This document shows, in pieces, positions 8,383-17,044 of a stretch of 34,511 nucleotides of DNA. The DNA is taken from assembly GCA_024694055.1 (NCBI GenBank), contig JAILKC010000005.1, positions 1 to 34,511 on the forward strand. The letters run 5' to 3'. The stretch is from Lachnospiraceae bacterium (lineage in GTDB: Bacteria; Bacillota; Clostridia; Lachnospirales; Lachnospiraceae). Below the pieces are notes generated by a model that worked only from the letters and a program-made list of their open reading frames with translations, did not search any database and was not told the DNA's origin. The stretch's first letter is position 1; every line of letters begins with the position of its first letter. The position numbers were made by a program, and so were the translations under genes.

Positions 8383-9283
8383 ATGTTACGTTTTCCCTTT
8401 CCCCTTCTATCATGACCACTTCTTCACCATCACCATATCTTAATGCTTCATAGAGCGCGGCATTGACAGAGAACTGATACGGAGCCACGAAGAATACTGC
8501 CAAAAGTCCCAGTGTTATCAGTGAGAGAATGTGCCAGCCGATGAATGAGAGATCAAGTACAAATGCTCTCCACTTCTGTCCGTGCATCATCTGCTTACTC
8601 ATCGCAAAAGCTTCCTCGCTGCTCAATTCCGGATCTTCTGCAAGAAGATAAGGTATCATACGATACTCATATGACTTGACGATTCCGGGTATTATAAACA
8701 GTAATGTCCAGCCTATTGTCTTAATATCCCTAAAGAACATCACCTTAACCGAATTGAGATAACTGTGATCATATGCGAACGCCACTTCTGCCACATCTGA
8801 AGGCTCATCGAGATTCTTATAGAAGAATCTGTTGGCACCAATAACAAGAGGATTGATTATAAAAGCATTCAGCCCAAGTACAATCGCAAGTATAATGGCG
8901 GTAGCCACCAACATAACAAACCCAAGTGCCGCAGCCGCTAATGCTCTTGTGACATTGGTTCCCAAAACCTCGTCTGCATCATTTTGAAACTGCTTAACAT
9001 CATCGGAGATATCCTCTATGATCAGTTCCTTGTCTTCTTTATCATCATCAAAATCAAACACTAAATGAAGACTTGTATCCTCATCATCCGACTTAACTGT
9101 CTCAACTGCCTGCTTGCTCGACTTGTTGAACTTAAAAGCGTTGGTCATGGCATTGCTGCTGGATGATGCCGATGAGACGCCTGCCGTAAGTGTCGTGATA
9201 AGTACCGCCACCAGCACGGCTTTCCAATAGTTCTTAGAGAAGGCTACTCTTCCCTTTTTCTTAAGATCCTTTCTTGTCCACAT
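8372..9283 (-). CDS. DUF975 family integral membrane protein
   Basis: 303 residues with several hydrophobic segments (about 22-40, 112-140, 185-205, 240-275). The family's most recognisable stretch, IPGIVKSYEYRMIPYLLAEDP, lies near 195-220. An acidic, probably extracytoplasmic loop (60-105, rich in Asp/Glu) sits between the first two segments. GGAGG lies 9 bases before the ATG. Its position as first gene of a two-component operon, overlapping the regulator, suggests it accompanies or modulates the kinase, or is a target of it. The biochemical role of DUF975 proteins is not established. Confidence 0.8.
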   Translation of the reverse strand: MWTRKDLKKKGRVAFSKNYWKAVLVAVLITTLTAGVSSASSSSNAMTNAFKFNKSSKQAVETVKSDDEDTSLHLVFDFDDDKEDKELIIEDISDDVKQFQNDADEVLGTNVTRALAAAALGFVMLVATAIILAIVLGLNAFIINPLVIGANRFFYKNLDEPSDVAEVAFAYDHSYLNSVKVMFFRDIKTIGWTLLFIIPGIVKSYEYRMIPYLLAEDPELSSEEAFAMSKQMMHGQKWRAFVLDLSFIGWHILSLITLGLLAVFFVAPYQFSVNAALYEALRYGDGEEVVMIEGERENVTYEL

Positions 9284-9344
9284 AACTGACTTCCTCCTTA
9301 TTATCTGCCGGGTTCTGACCGGCTGTCTGTCCTTGTTATGTGTT

Positions 9345-9401
9345 CATCTTAACAGCCTCACCTTTCTGTCAATACCTCTTATCCTTAACATTATCTTAAC
9401 A
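9345..9401 (-). promoter_or_regulatory. Promoter and PhoP-box-like direct repeat of the DUF975/two-component operon
   Basis: On the plus strand TTAACA (9385-9390) and TTAACA (9396-9401) are separated by TTATC, an 11-bp period. Toward the gene, on the minus strand, TTGACA follows at 9372-9367 and TAAGAT at 9351-9346 (spacer 15, short). The repeat lies just upstream of the -35, where an activating OmpR-family regulator would bind. It matches the TTAACA-N5-TTAACA form of the B. subtilis PhoP box, but the regulator here need not be PhoP. Confidence 0.5.
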
Positions 9402-9419
9402 CTCCCATAGAGCAAAATA

Positions 9420-9452
9420 AAGAAAATGAGCCGGTCGGAATAACCGACCGGC
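9420..9452 (-). terminator. Terminator of the chemotaxis receptor gene
   Basis: GCCGGTCGG (9430-9438) pairs perfectly with CCGACCGGC (9444-9452) around AATAA. Read on the minus strand the stem is followed by TCATTTTCTTT, a good U-rich tail. It starts 23 bases after the receptor stop codon. Confidence 0.85.
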
Positions 9453-9475
9453 TGCATATCATTTCATATAAACTA

Positions 9476-11149
9476 TTACTTAAAGTATTCCATCGACTGT
9501 GCAAGACCTCTTGCCACGTCATTCATGGTGTTGTTGTTACCGCTTATTGTATTCACATTGTTCTTCATGCAATCCAGAGAAGCCGTAACCTCTTCATTGG
9601 CTGCCGAATTCTCTTCGGATATGGCTGACAGATCACTGACACTTGATGTAATGACATTGGTGATCTGTGTAAGATTCTGAGTCATACTGTCGATAGACTC
9701 GATTCCGCTTACAGCCTTACCGATCTCCTGATCTAGCACCTCGAATCTGTCCATGGTATCCTTAAGGAGTGTCTGTTCCTTATTGATAGCCTCCTGAACC
9801 TCGGCTGACATGCTCACACAGTTCTCAGACTGTCTGCGAATATCATCCACTATGGAAGCGATCTCCTGAGCCGAATTGTTACTCTGCTCAGCAAGCTTCT
9901 TGATCTCTTCTGCCACTACGCCGAAGCCTCTGCCTGCCTCTCCGGCTCTTGCTGACTCAATGGATGCATTCAAAGCAAGGAGATTCGTCTGATCGGATAT
10001 CTCTGTGATAAGATTGATAGCCTCTATGATCTTAAGCACTGCCTGGTTGGTACCTGCAATACTCTGAGAGATATTCTGTACGGCCTCGGATGTCTGCTGT
10101 GAACTTCTGTCCATATTCTTGATATATTCGGAAGCCTGACTGTTGGCATCGCTCATTGACTTGGCGCCTTCATTGAGGTTGCCTACATTCTCAGAGATAT
10201 CACCGATTATCCTGTCCATATCAATGACTCTGGAATTGATATCCTGAACGCTCTCAGCAATGGTAACCGCTCCGTCTGAAAGCTCTACCATGGCATTGTT
10301 GACCTGATCCGCACCTTCCGAGGTCCTGTTGGAAAGATCTGTAACCTCTCCTATCTGATCAGCCAGCTTAACCGAAGCATTCTTAACCTGAGCTATAATG
10401 TTGCCAAGCTGTGCCTGAACCTTCTTGGCCGAAGAAATAAGCTGTCTGGTCTCGTACAACTTGGATTCTACAGTAACTTGTGTAGATATATCTCCCTCGG
10501 ATATCTTCTTTATGCTGTCACCAATGGATGCCAAAGGCTTAACAACTATCTTCGTCAAAAGTACTACGACCACACCGAATAATATATGAAGCGCCACAGC
10601 AGTAAGCACGATCGCCAATAACAGTTCCGTCTTCTCCTGCTTCACTTTGTCACGTGTGATACCTGCAAAAGCCATCCCCCACAAAGAACCGTCCGGATTG
10701 TAAAGCGGAGTATAGAACACATAATAGTCTGTTCCGTTAATGACTATAGCGTCTGAATAGAACTCTTTACCTGCAGTGCATGCAGCCCATACGGCATCAG
10801 AAGCAGGGGTTCCCTCGATACGCTTCCCAGATGAATCCTTGATGGAAGTAAAGTAACGGATATTATCCTTAAACAATGTAAGATCCACATTCTGTGATTT
10901 CATGGAATCCACATATGTGGTATCATACTCTATCTCCATGCCCTCTTCTATGAACCAGTCATAGTATTCTCTAAGTCCGTGCGCCGCTATCTGCAGACTC
11001 TGCTTGGTCTGATCCTCGAGTGCACCTGATATCTTGAAATACGAAACTGCTATGATGATGATCACCGTAACAGCCATGGGAATAAACGCGAAGAGCAGCA
11101 TCATCTTATTAAAGTCAAATCCCTTCGATGTCTTTGCTTTCTCAGTCAT
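9476..11149 (-). CDS. Methyl-accepting chemotaxis protein with single Cache sensor
   Basis: 557 residues from the ATG at 11149, chosen because GGAGG lies 10 bases upstream; an in-frame codon 14 residues earlier has none. Order: cytoplasmic FDFNKMM start, first membrane segment (about 17-36), periplasmic sensor of about 130 residues with [11 protein letters not shown] and the ending [11 protein letters not shown] (a single-Cache-like fold), second membrane segment (about 180-205), HAMP (about 205-260), and a long coiled coil whose hairpin tip contains the conserved [20 protein letters not shown] and [16 protein letters not shown]. It would signal to CheA/CheW. It stands alone between a terminator and hflKC; no other che genes are in the window. 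The ligand is unknown; single-Cache receptors often bind small organic acids. Confidence 0.92.
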   Translation of the reverse strand: MTEKAKTSKGFDFNKMMLLFAFIPMAVTVIIIIAVSYFKISGALEDQTKQSLQIAAHGLREYYDWFIEEGMEIEYDTTYVDSMKSQNVDLTLFKDNIRYFTSIKDSSGKRIEGTPASDAVWAACTAGKEFYSDAIVINGTDYYVFYTPLYNPDGSLWGMAFAGITRDKVKQEKTELLLAIVLTAVALHILFGVVVVLLTKIVVKPLASIGDSIKKISEGDISTQVTVESKLYETRQLISSAKKVQAQLGNIIAQVKNASVKLADQIGEVTDLSNRTSEGADQVNNAMVELSDGAVTIAESVQDINSRVIDMDRIIGDISENVGNLNEGAKSMSDANSQASEYIKNMDRSSQQTSEAVQNISQSIAGTNQAVLKIIEAINLITEISDQTNLLALNASIESARAGEAGRGFGVVAEEIKKLAEQSNNSAQEIASIVDDIRRQSENCVSMSAEVQEAINKEQTLLKDTMDRFEVLDQEIGKAVSGIESIDSMTQNLTQITNVITSSVSDLSAISEENSAANEEVTASLDCMKNNVNTISGNNNTMNDVARGLAQSMEYFK

Positions 11150-11261
11150 ATAATTCTTACCTCCGTTAATACATTCTGCGGTGCATATCAATACACCTTG
11201 TATCCTACTATATTATGTATACTAAATATTGTAGCATATATATAGGACAAAAGTAACTGTT

Positions 11262-12164
11262 TTATTCAATTATATTACTTTTTTTCGTATCGTCAGAAAA
11301 ATCGCCGTACAGGATCCTTGCAATCTCAGAATCTTTATCCAATATTATCGTCTTGTCAAGATTCGGAACAAGCGATGTTTTCAGCGCATCGAGACTTCTT
11401 GTAAAATTATAGAAATCCGCCTTATCCGAATCATTATAAGCATCCGACAGGATCTTCATATACTCAGCTTCGCCCTCAGCCATGATCTGCTCAGCAGTCT
11501 TATTGGCATCTGCAAGAGTAACTGATACCTGTCTGTCAGTCTCATTACGGATCTTCTGAGCCTCGGCATTACCCTTGGCCGTATATCCTGCAGCGATATT
11601 GCCTCTCTCGGATATCATACGCTCATATACCGCAGCCTTATTATCATCAGGAAGATCAAGCATTTTGATCTCAGCCGTGATAACCTTTACTCCGTATCCC
11701 GATATATCTGAATTGGACTCATTCGTGATAAGTGAAGTAAGCTTCTCACCTCTTGCCGCAACGATTTCATCCTGAGCCATTGAAGATATGGTATTCTTCG
11801 TGGCATTGTATACTGCAGCATCTATTCTCTCCTCGGCCCTGCCCGATATGGCTCCGAGAGTCTGATAATATGCCTTTACGTCCGATACCTTCCATATAAC
11901 ATAGTCATCGGCTATCATCGACTTTTTATCCCTGGTGATGACATCACTGGCCGGAATGTCATAGAATCTGCTTCCCGTGAATATTCCCACCGTATTCTCC
12001 ACAAAAGGAGTCTTAAAATGCAGTCCGGGCTGTTCCTCTATATGTGTCACCTTACCGAATCTGGTAACCAGAGTCACTTCATTATATGAAGTCGTATAGG
12101 TGCATGAGAACAGGCCAATACCCACAAGGAGCGCCGCAGCAAAGATTATAATATACTTTTTCAT
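11262..12164 (-). CDS. hflC: HflC-like SPFH-domain membrane protease modulator
   Basis: 300 residues: an N-terminal membrane segment (about 3-20), an SPFH/band 7 domain (VTLVTRFGKV through the AEERIDAAVYN region) and an alanine-rich coiled coil (ISERGNIAAGYTAKGNAEAQK, then LADANKTAEQIMAEGEAEYMK). In E. coli HflC pairs with HflK in a large vault around FtsH and tunes membrane-protein proteolysis. The gene follows hflK directly. The ATG at 12164 has AGGAGG 10 bases upstream; an in-frame GTG two codons earlier (12170) overlaps the hflK stop and is closer to the ribosome binding site, so either could be used. No ftsH gene lies nearby. Confidence 0.88.
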   Translation of the reverse strand: MKKYIIIFAAALLVGIGLFSCTYTTSYNEVTLVTRFGKVTHIEEQPGLHFKTPFVENTVGIFTGSRFYDIPASDVITRDKKSMIADDYVIWKVSDVKAYYQTLGAISGRAEERIDAAVYNATKNTISSMAQDEIVAARGEKLTSLITNESNSDISGYGVKVITAEIKMLDLPDDNKAAVYERMISERGNIAAGYTAKGNAEAQKIRNETDRQVSVTLADANKTAEQIMAEGEAEYMKILSDAYNDSDKADFYNFTRSLDALKTSLVPNLDKTIILDKDSEIARILYGDFSDDTKKSNIIE

Positions 12165-12166
12165 GA

Positions 12167-13150
12167 TCACTCAGCCTCCTTTACTGTATCTGTCATCAAC
12201 GTGCCCGATAAACCGCCTGTAAAACTGTCAAGCGGATATACCGTATTCGTGGAGCCATCCGTGATGATGACTTTAAGTCCGGGAAGTGTATCTTCCAAAG
12301 CCTCGTAGAACATTCTCTTCTTGGTGATATACGGATAGAGCTTGTATTGCTCATACATCTTGTTAAATCTAGCAACCTGACCTTCAGCCTCGGCTATTCT
12401 TGCAGCTTTATCTGCTTCTGCCTTACGTAAGATGGCATCGGCATCAGCTTCGGCCTTGGGAAGCTGCTCATTCTGATATGCAAGCGCATTGTTCTTGGCG
12501 GTATCCGCTCCCTGCTTGGCAGTCTCCACAGCCTTAAAAGCAGCTATGATCTCTTCTGTCGGAGGTGCTGAGTCCTGCACAGTGATATTGACTACGGAAA
12601 GACCTATAGCCTGAGCCGCAAGCTCTTTTGTCATATCCTCCTTGACATCGGCCTGGATCTGGCCCTTAGCCGTAGTCATGGCCTCATCGACCGTATAATT
12701 GCTCACAACGCTTCTGATACTTGCTAACGCAATATTCTTGAGTATCGCCTCGGGATCATCTGACGCATAGAGATATGCCACCGGATCAGAAACCTTATAC
12801 TCAAGATAAAAATCAATGTTTAACAGGTTAAAATCACTCGTGATCATGATACCGTCGCCATCATCAGGAATATTCTGACCGTCTGTATCCACCGTATAAC
12901 CTACACCTGTACCATGTGTTGTGATATCCACGGGAATGGCACGCTGTATCCACGGGATCTTAAAGTAAAGACCCGCCGTATCCGTCCTCACGACCTTGCC
13001 AAACATGGTCACCACGGCATTTTCCTGCTCGTTGACCTTGTAAAAGCCTGACAGAACGGTAAGGACGATCAATAATATGACAGCCCCGATACCGATCCGC
13101 TTTAACAGTTTCCCGTCACCGGGAATGTTGATAACATCACTTGTGTTCAT
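12167..13150 (-). CDS. hflK: HflK-like SPFH-domain membrane protease modulator
   Basis: 327 residues with a short cytoplasmic N-terminus, one membrane segment (about 17-36), an SPFH domain starting at VNEQENAVVTMFGKVV, and the HflK-typical stretch VVNITVQDSAPPTEEIIAAFKAV followed by a coiled coil rich in Ala/Lys/Glu (LPKAEADADAILRKAEADKAARIAEAEG). It ends in a segment resembling the HflK C-terminal domain (ALEDTLPGLKVIITDG). It is the first gene of a two-gene hflK-hflC operon, with AGGAGAGGAAGT before the ATG and an extended -10 promoter embedded in a palindrome upstream. The name rests on family resemblance and gene order. Confidence 0.9.
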   Translation of the reverse strand: MNTSDVINIPGDGKLLKRIGIGAVILLIVLTVLSGFYKVNEQENAVVTMFGKVVRTDTAGLYFKIPWIQRAIPVDITTHGTGVGYTVDTDGQNIPDDGDGIMITSDFNLLNIDFYLEYKVSDPVAYLYASDDPEAILKNIALASIRSVVSNYTVDEAMTTAKGQIQADVKEDMTKELAAQAIGLSVVNITVQDSAPPTEEIIAAFKAVETAKQGADTAKNNALAYQNEQLPKAEADADAILRKAEADKAARIAEAEGQVARFNKMYEQYKLYPYITKKRMFYEALEDTLPGLKVIITDGSTNTVYPLDSFTGGLSGTLMTDTVKEAE

Positions 13151-13179
13151 ACTTCCTCTCCTTTTATATTCCTTATTTG

Positions 13180-13203
13180 CGACATATTATATCACATATG
13201 TCG
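13180..13203 (-). promoter_or_regulatory. hflKC promoter with -10 inside a perfect inverted repeat
   Basis: CGACATA (13180-13186) and TATGTCG (13197-13203) form a perfect 7-bp inverted repeat with a 10-base centre. The minus-strand TATAAT (13191-13186), with extended TG (TGATATAAT), overlaps one arm, so a dimeric repressor bound here would block the promoter. The -35 is weak (AAGATA with 17-base spacing). The site lies 30-53 bases before the hflK ATG. Confidence 0.5.
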
Positions 13204-13223
13204 GGAAATATCTTTATCCGTGT

Positions 13224-13775
13224 CTACAGTTCCCTGTAATACACCATGGCATCACACTTACATCTTCCGCCACACAGGACACAGGTCTTGTCAAAAAACT
13301 TGGGCTTATACCACGGGCTTTTCTGACGCTTGTACTTTACATACCCCGCCCTATCGAATATCCCTTCCATGGGAACGGTCCCATCCGGCTGTATCCAGCC
13401 CTGAGTAAAGAGGACTCCGTATTTCCCATCATCTTCGGCTTCTTTTAACGCATCATTTAACATGCGCGTCATCATACCGCTTCCCCGCAGATCCTGTCTT
13501 ATGACACTGAACTTATGATGAAGAACAGCTTTCCCACGGCTTAACCTGTCATAATCGTCACTATCGATCTCCATATCTTCCAGGAAAAGGCTCTTATCCT
13601 CCCTTAAGAATAAGATAGCCCCTGCAAGTCCTTTTTCGTCCTCTTCGACGTACAGTCTGTTCCAGTCATCCAATATATAATCTGTTATCTCTTTTACGGA
13701 AAGATATGAATCGCCGAAACATTCGACAGTCATTTTATCTATAGCCGCAGCATCCTCTACTTTAGCTCTTCTCAT
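13224..13775 (-). CDS. GNAT-family N-acetyltransferase with C-terminal cysteine cluster
   Basis: 183 residues. The start MRRAKVEDAAAIDKM is typical of GNAT proteins, and the acetyl-CoA-binding motif A is RQDLRGSGMMTRML (93-106, Q/RxxGxG). The C-terminus adds an unusual cluster, Cys165, Cys168, Cys172 and Cys174 (C-x2-C-x3-C-x-C), which could bind zinc or another metal. Its ATG overlaps the MFS stop codon by 4 bases (ATGA), so it is the translationally coupled last gene of the six-gene operon. The acceptor is unknown; modification of the transported compound is possible. Confidence 0.82.
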   Translation of the reverse strand: MRRAKVEDAAAIDKMTVECFGDSYLSVKEITDYILDDWNRLYVEEDEKGLAGAILFLREDKSLFLEDMEIDSDDYDRLSRGKAVLHHKFSVIRQDLRGSGMMTRMLNDALKEAEDDGKYGVLFTQGWIQPDGTVPMEGIFDRAGYVKYKRQKSPWYKPKFFDKTCVLCGGRCKCDAMVYYREL

Positions 13776-14953
13776 TTCTTCTCCTTACCGGCCATTATAT
13801 TGACGAAAGTTCCGATGATCAAAAACAGAGCCATTCCGATGATCACTAGACCCGACAGTGCAAGTTCAGTTCCGAACAAAAGTATGATCGTGGGAGCCAC
13901 TGTCATGCCGACTCTTGTTACAAGGATATAGATCATCAGAGCCTCAGCCGCACTGTAGCTTGCTCCCTTACTGGTCCCCGTATATGCTTCCGTCATCACA
14001 CTCGGACCGAACGAATCCATAAAGCCAAGTAACAGTACTACCAGAACAAGCAGTGGGAATGTCTTACCCAAAGCATATACAGCTATTAAAAATGCCACAC
14101 CTATACAATACACAAAAGTTGCATTCATGGCTGACATCACTTTTGTAACAGCCTTGGTCATGCCGGGGCCCGCATATGCCGCTATCATATATGCTCCCAA
14201 CATCAACGCAGAAATTACCGTTGCCGAGAAGCCGAAAGCATCTGCGGATAACGGTACAGTATATGATGTAAATACCGTACATGCAAAAAGCGGAAGTACT
14301 AAGAATATAAGATACAGAACCGAACGTATATTGGTAAGGACCTTGAACGAATCTTTTATCCTTCCCACCACCAGTTTGGCATCGATATTCACATTTCTAA
14401 GCAGTATAAACGGAACTATGAGCAAAACTACCGATATCAGATATACCATGCGATATGACATCTGTCCTGCCATGATACCACCCAGTACCGTTCCAAGACA
14501 CTGTCCCGCAAACGCTCCTCCGCTTACAAATGCCATTGATTCCATTCTGTCGGATTCATCTTCAAAAAGATATGCGAAATAACGTATACCTATATAGAAA
14601 CAGCCATAACCAAAACCCATGGCCATAAAACCAAGAAGAAGGATCAGATAATGGAATGCAACTCCTCGCAGTATCATGCCGACACCGGTAATGAATGTCG
14701 ATACCTTAAGGAAAGATACTATATCCCCCGTTCTTCTCACCATAAGATTGGCCGATATCACGCCGACTATCATCATGGCAGACATTGCCGTGACCGGGAG
14801 ACTGATATACAGTTCAAGCTGCCCTGCGGGAGCAAAACTTTCCGCCATCTGCTTGATAAACAGAACATTGAACGCATCACCTATGGACAATGCAAAAAAT
14901 CCAAACAAGAATACTAATCTTACATAAGGATTCTGACGTTTAAGTTCATTCAT
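13772..14953 (-). CDS. Major facilitator superfamily transporter
   Basis: 393 residues, hydrophobic throughout, consistent with about 12 membrane segments. FGFGYGCFYIGIRYF in helix 4 and the loop after helix 2 (SANLMVRRTGD) fit MFS landmarks. The GASYSAAEALMIYILV stretch suggests a drug-efflux-like or metabolite exporter. The ATG overlaps the end of the upstream sensor-like membrane gene by 8 bases, and its own end overlaps the acetyltransferase start by 4. In a run with a substrate-binding lipoprotein and a SpoIIE phosphatase, the transporter may be under control of that sensory module. The substrate is not predictable from sequence. Confidence 0.85.
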   Translation of the reverse strand: MNELKRQNPYVRLVFLFGFFALSIGDAFNVLFIKQMAESFAPAGQLELYISLPVTAMSAMMIVGVISANLMVRRTGDIVSFLKVSTFITGVGMILRGVAFHYLILLLGFMAMGFGYGCFYIGIRYFAYLFEDESDRMESMAFVSGGAFAGQCLGTVLGGIMAGQMSYRMVYLISVVLLIVPFILLRNVNIDAKLVVGRIKDSFKVLTNIRSVLYLIFLVLPLFACTVFTSYTVPLSADAFGFSATVISALMLGAYMIAAYAGPGMTKAVTKVMSAMNATFVYCIGVAFLIAVYALGKTFPLLVLVVLLLGFMDSFGPSVMTEAYTGTSKGASYSAAEALMIYILVTRVGMTVAPTIILLFGTELALSGLVIIGMALFLIIGTFVNIMAGKEKK

Positions 14954-15917
14954 TTACGTCTTCCCCCAATTCTTTCATTCCTACACCGGACATGAATATC
15001 TGATATTCCGCAAGTATCATTGAAGAAAATGCCAAAAGCAAAAGTGCCTGCAGCAGGTAATCAACCGCCACTTTTCTCATATATGTGCTTGATGTCTGCA
15101 GTCTGTAATTCTCACCGTCAAATTCTATGGAATCTATCTCCGGAATACTGTCAGTGTACCTTAACAGATATTCATCCAATCCGCTTATATTCTCATCCTT
15201 TATCCCAAGATCGTGAACGGATCTCATATCATCCTCGATCGTCTCTACTATGCTTTGCTCCATGCCCGCGATACTCAAACCATACTCGGTATATGCACTG
15301 TACCCAACATAACCGCTTATGATGATGATCCACAGTATAAGCAATGCTATGAGCAGCTTATATCCTCGATCCTTGTTCTTTATCATCTTCCATACGATGA
15401 TCATAACGGCAGATGATACCAAAAAGCCTAAAAACGCAACGATCACCAGATGTCTGTAATACTCTTTCCACTCGGTGAAACGATTCGATATCTCTCCCAC
15501 AGTGATCAGTCTGGAATCATCCGTCAGCCTGTATGCACAATAGAACACATTGCCCTTAAGGATATTGGAGCCCGCGCCAAGACCTATAACATCCTTAGAC
15601 AGTTCACTGTCATCGGTCCTGAATAATAATCCTGATTCATCGGATACAATGTACATATTTTCCACGTCATCGATCCTTAACAGCGCACTGTTAAGTTCAT
15701 CTTCCATACCGTAATATGTCTCAAGGGATTTGCCGAAATGCAATCCGTATCTGATATTGGCTATCAGATCAGTCGTCTCCACATATATGGTGTTCTGTAT
15801 GATGGACTTCGCGTTGGATGTATACATGAGGCACCCAAGCACAAGCGAGAGTACCGTGATGATGAAATCCAATACTATTACAACATTTAACAAAAAATCA
15901 ATGCCCAACTTCTTCAT
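14946..15917 (-). CDS. Four-helix membrane protein with two extracytoplasmic sensor-like domains, no output domain
   Basis: 323 residues with predicted membrane segments at about 8-31, 155-177, 186-205 and 283-304. The first extracytoplasmic loop (32-154) has a Cache-like feel: ENMYIVSDESGLLFRTDDSEL followed by FYCAYRLTDDSRLITVGEI. The second (206-282) is a smaller domain with ETIEDDMRSVHDLGI and PEIDSIEFDGENYRL. No kinase, GGDEF, phosphatase or DNA-binding domain follows; the protein stops shortly after the fourth helix. It starts 11 bases after the lipoprotein gene and overlaps the MFS start. I do not recognise a named family. A plausible role is a sensory subunit for the MFS transporter or the SpoIIE protein. 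Confidence 0.65.
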   Translation of the reverse strand: MKKLGIDFLLNVVIVLDFIITVLSLVLGCLMYTSNAKSIIQNTIYVETTDLIANIRYGLHFGKSLETYYGMEDELNSALLRIDDVENMYIVSDESGLLFRTDDSELSKDVIGLGAGSNILKGNVFYCAYRLTDDSRLITVGEISNRFTEWKEYYRHLVIVAFLGFLVSSAVMIIVWKMIKNKDRGYKLLIALLILWIIIISGYVGYSAYTEYGLSIAGMEQSIVETIEDDMRSVHDLGIKDENISGLDEYLLRYTDSIPEIDSIEFDGENYRLQTSSTYMRKVAVDYLLQALLLLAFSSMILAEYQIFMSGVGMKELGEDVNE

Positions 15918-15928
15918 ATCGTTCCTGC

Positions 15929-17044
15929 CTACTCATATATCTTATCCGCCACAAGATAAGTCTCAAGCGGTATCTGCGCTCCCACACGTTCTATGGTAGT
16001 GCGGTTAAGACAGATCTTCGGAGCTATCTCAAATACCATGTCCATATCCGTGATGTCCGCACCCGAAGCATACTCTACTATACGAGCGGCAACGAACTGC
16101 CCTTCCTCGTATGCATCAGACATTGTAATATGCATCATCGCTCCATACTCCACCTGACTCTCCGAAGTCTCGGCCACGGTGATGATACCCGCCTCAGTCA
16201 TATCCTCAAGCAGCCATGGCAGCTTATCATCTTCGATGGTAGCCGTAGTAATATACAAAAGATCTATCTCAGGCAAAAGCTCATCATAAGCTGCTTTAAG
16301 TTCCGGATAATACCTGTCATAATCAAGCTCGTAGGCTTCCTTGACATGTCTCTCATGAATATTGAATCCATATCTTTCGGCCGCATCCTTAAGCTGTCCT
16401 ATACCGGAATAGCTGTATGCTTCCGGAGTATCATCATATACCACACCGATATCCTTAAAATGGAACATCTCATAAGCCGCTTCTATCTGACGGGTGATAC
16501 GTTTGGTATCAACCACTACAAAAGAGCGGTCATTGAGTCTCTCTGTGGCCGACTTGACCATACCTCCCGATATGGGATCTGCCACACCTATGACCATGTA
16601 ATCATAGTTTATCTCATCAGCACGTTCCGTAAGGAAAAGACCCGACATACTGCCCACGGCTATCATCAGATCAACGCCGTCTTCTTTGGTAGCCACTTCG
16701 AGTTCCTCATCCGTCATGGAGTACTTCTCATAATAGACTTCGGGAATAAAATGAAAATACTCAGACTTGCACGCACACAAATCAAGCCACACATCCTTGG
16801 TGGTCTCACGTGTCTTATCAGGATCGTATCCTGATATATATCCGGTTCTCTGCAATTCCAAAGCGATGGAATCCAGAATGTCATGATAATAATAGTATTC
16901 GCCTGAATTAAAGCATCCTACTCTGATATCACGAAGTTTAAGATCCTGTTCTTCCTGTGTCGTGACTTTAGTCCCGGCACATCCCGTAAGCACACACATG
17001 ATAAGTGCGATAAACAGTGCCGTGAACCTGTAGCGGTTACTCAT
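15929..17044 (-). CDS. ABC-type substrate-binding lipoprotein (TrpX/ABC_sub_bind-like)
   Basis: 371 residues with a lipoprotein signal (hydrophobic 8-19, lipobox LTGC, Cys22). The mature part has two lobes resembling the ABC_sub_bind (PF04392) family: DLMIAVGSMSGLFLTE with MVIGVADPISGGMV in the first, and DIGVVYDDTPEAYSYSGIGQL with LLYITTATIEDDKLPWLLEDM in the second. That family includes TrpX-type amino-acid-binding proteins. No ABC permease or ATPase gene is adjacent; its neighbours are a SpoIIE phosphatase, whose end it overlaps by 8 bases, and an output-less membrane sensor. It may therefore work as a ligand-detecting co-receptor rather than as part of an importer. Confidence 0.8.
   Translation of the reverse strand: MSNRYRFTALFIALIMCVLTGCAGTKVTTQEEQDLKLRDIRVGCFNSGEYYYYHDILDSIALELQRTGYISGYDPDKTRETTKDVWLDLCACKSEYFHFIPEVYYEKYSMTDEELEVATKEDGVDLMIAVGSMSGLFLTERADEINYDYMVIGVADPISGGMVKSATERLNDRSFVVVDTKRITRQIEAAYEMFHFKDIGVVYDDTPEAYSYSGIGQLKDAAERYGFNIHERHVKEAYELDYDRYYPELKAAYDELLPEIDLLYITTATIEDDKLPWLLEDMTEAGIITVAETSESQVEYGAMMHITMSDAYEEGQFVAARIVEYASGADITDMDMVFEIAPKICLNRTTIERVGAQIPLETYLVADKIYE

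Noticed and set aside
9476-11149. Part of a chemotaxis operon
   Set aside because: No other che genes in the window and a terminator directly follows; treated as an orphan receptor.
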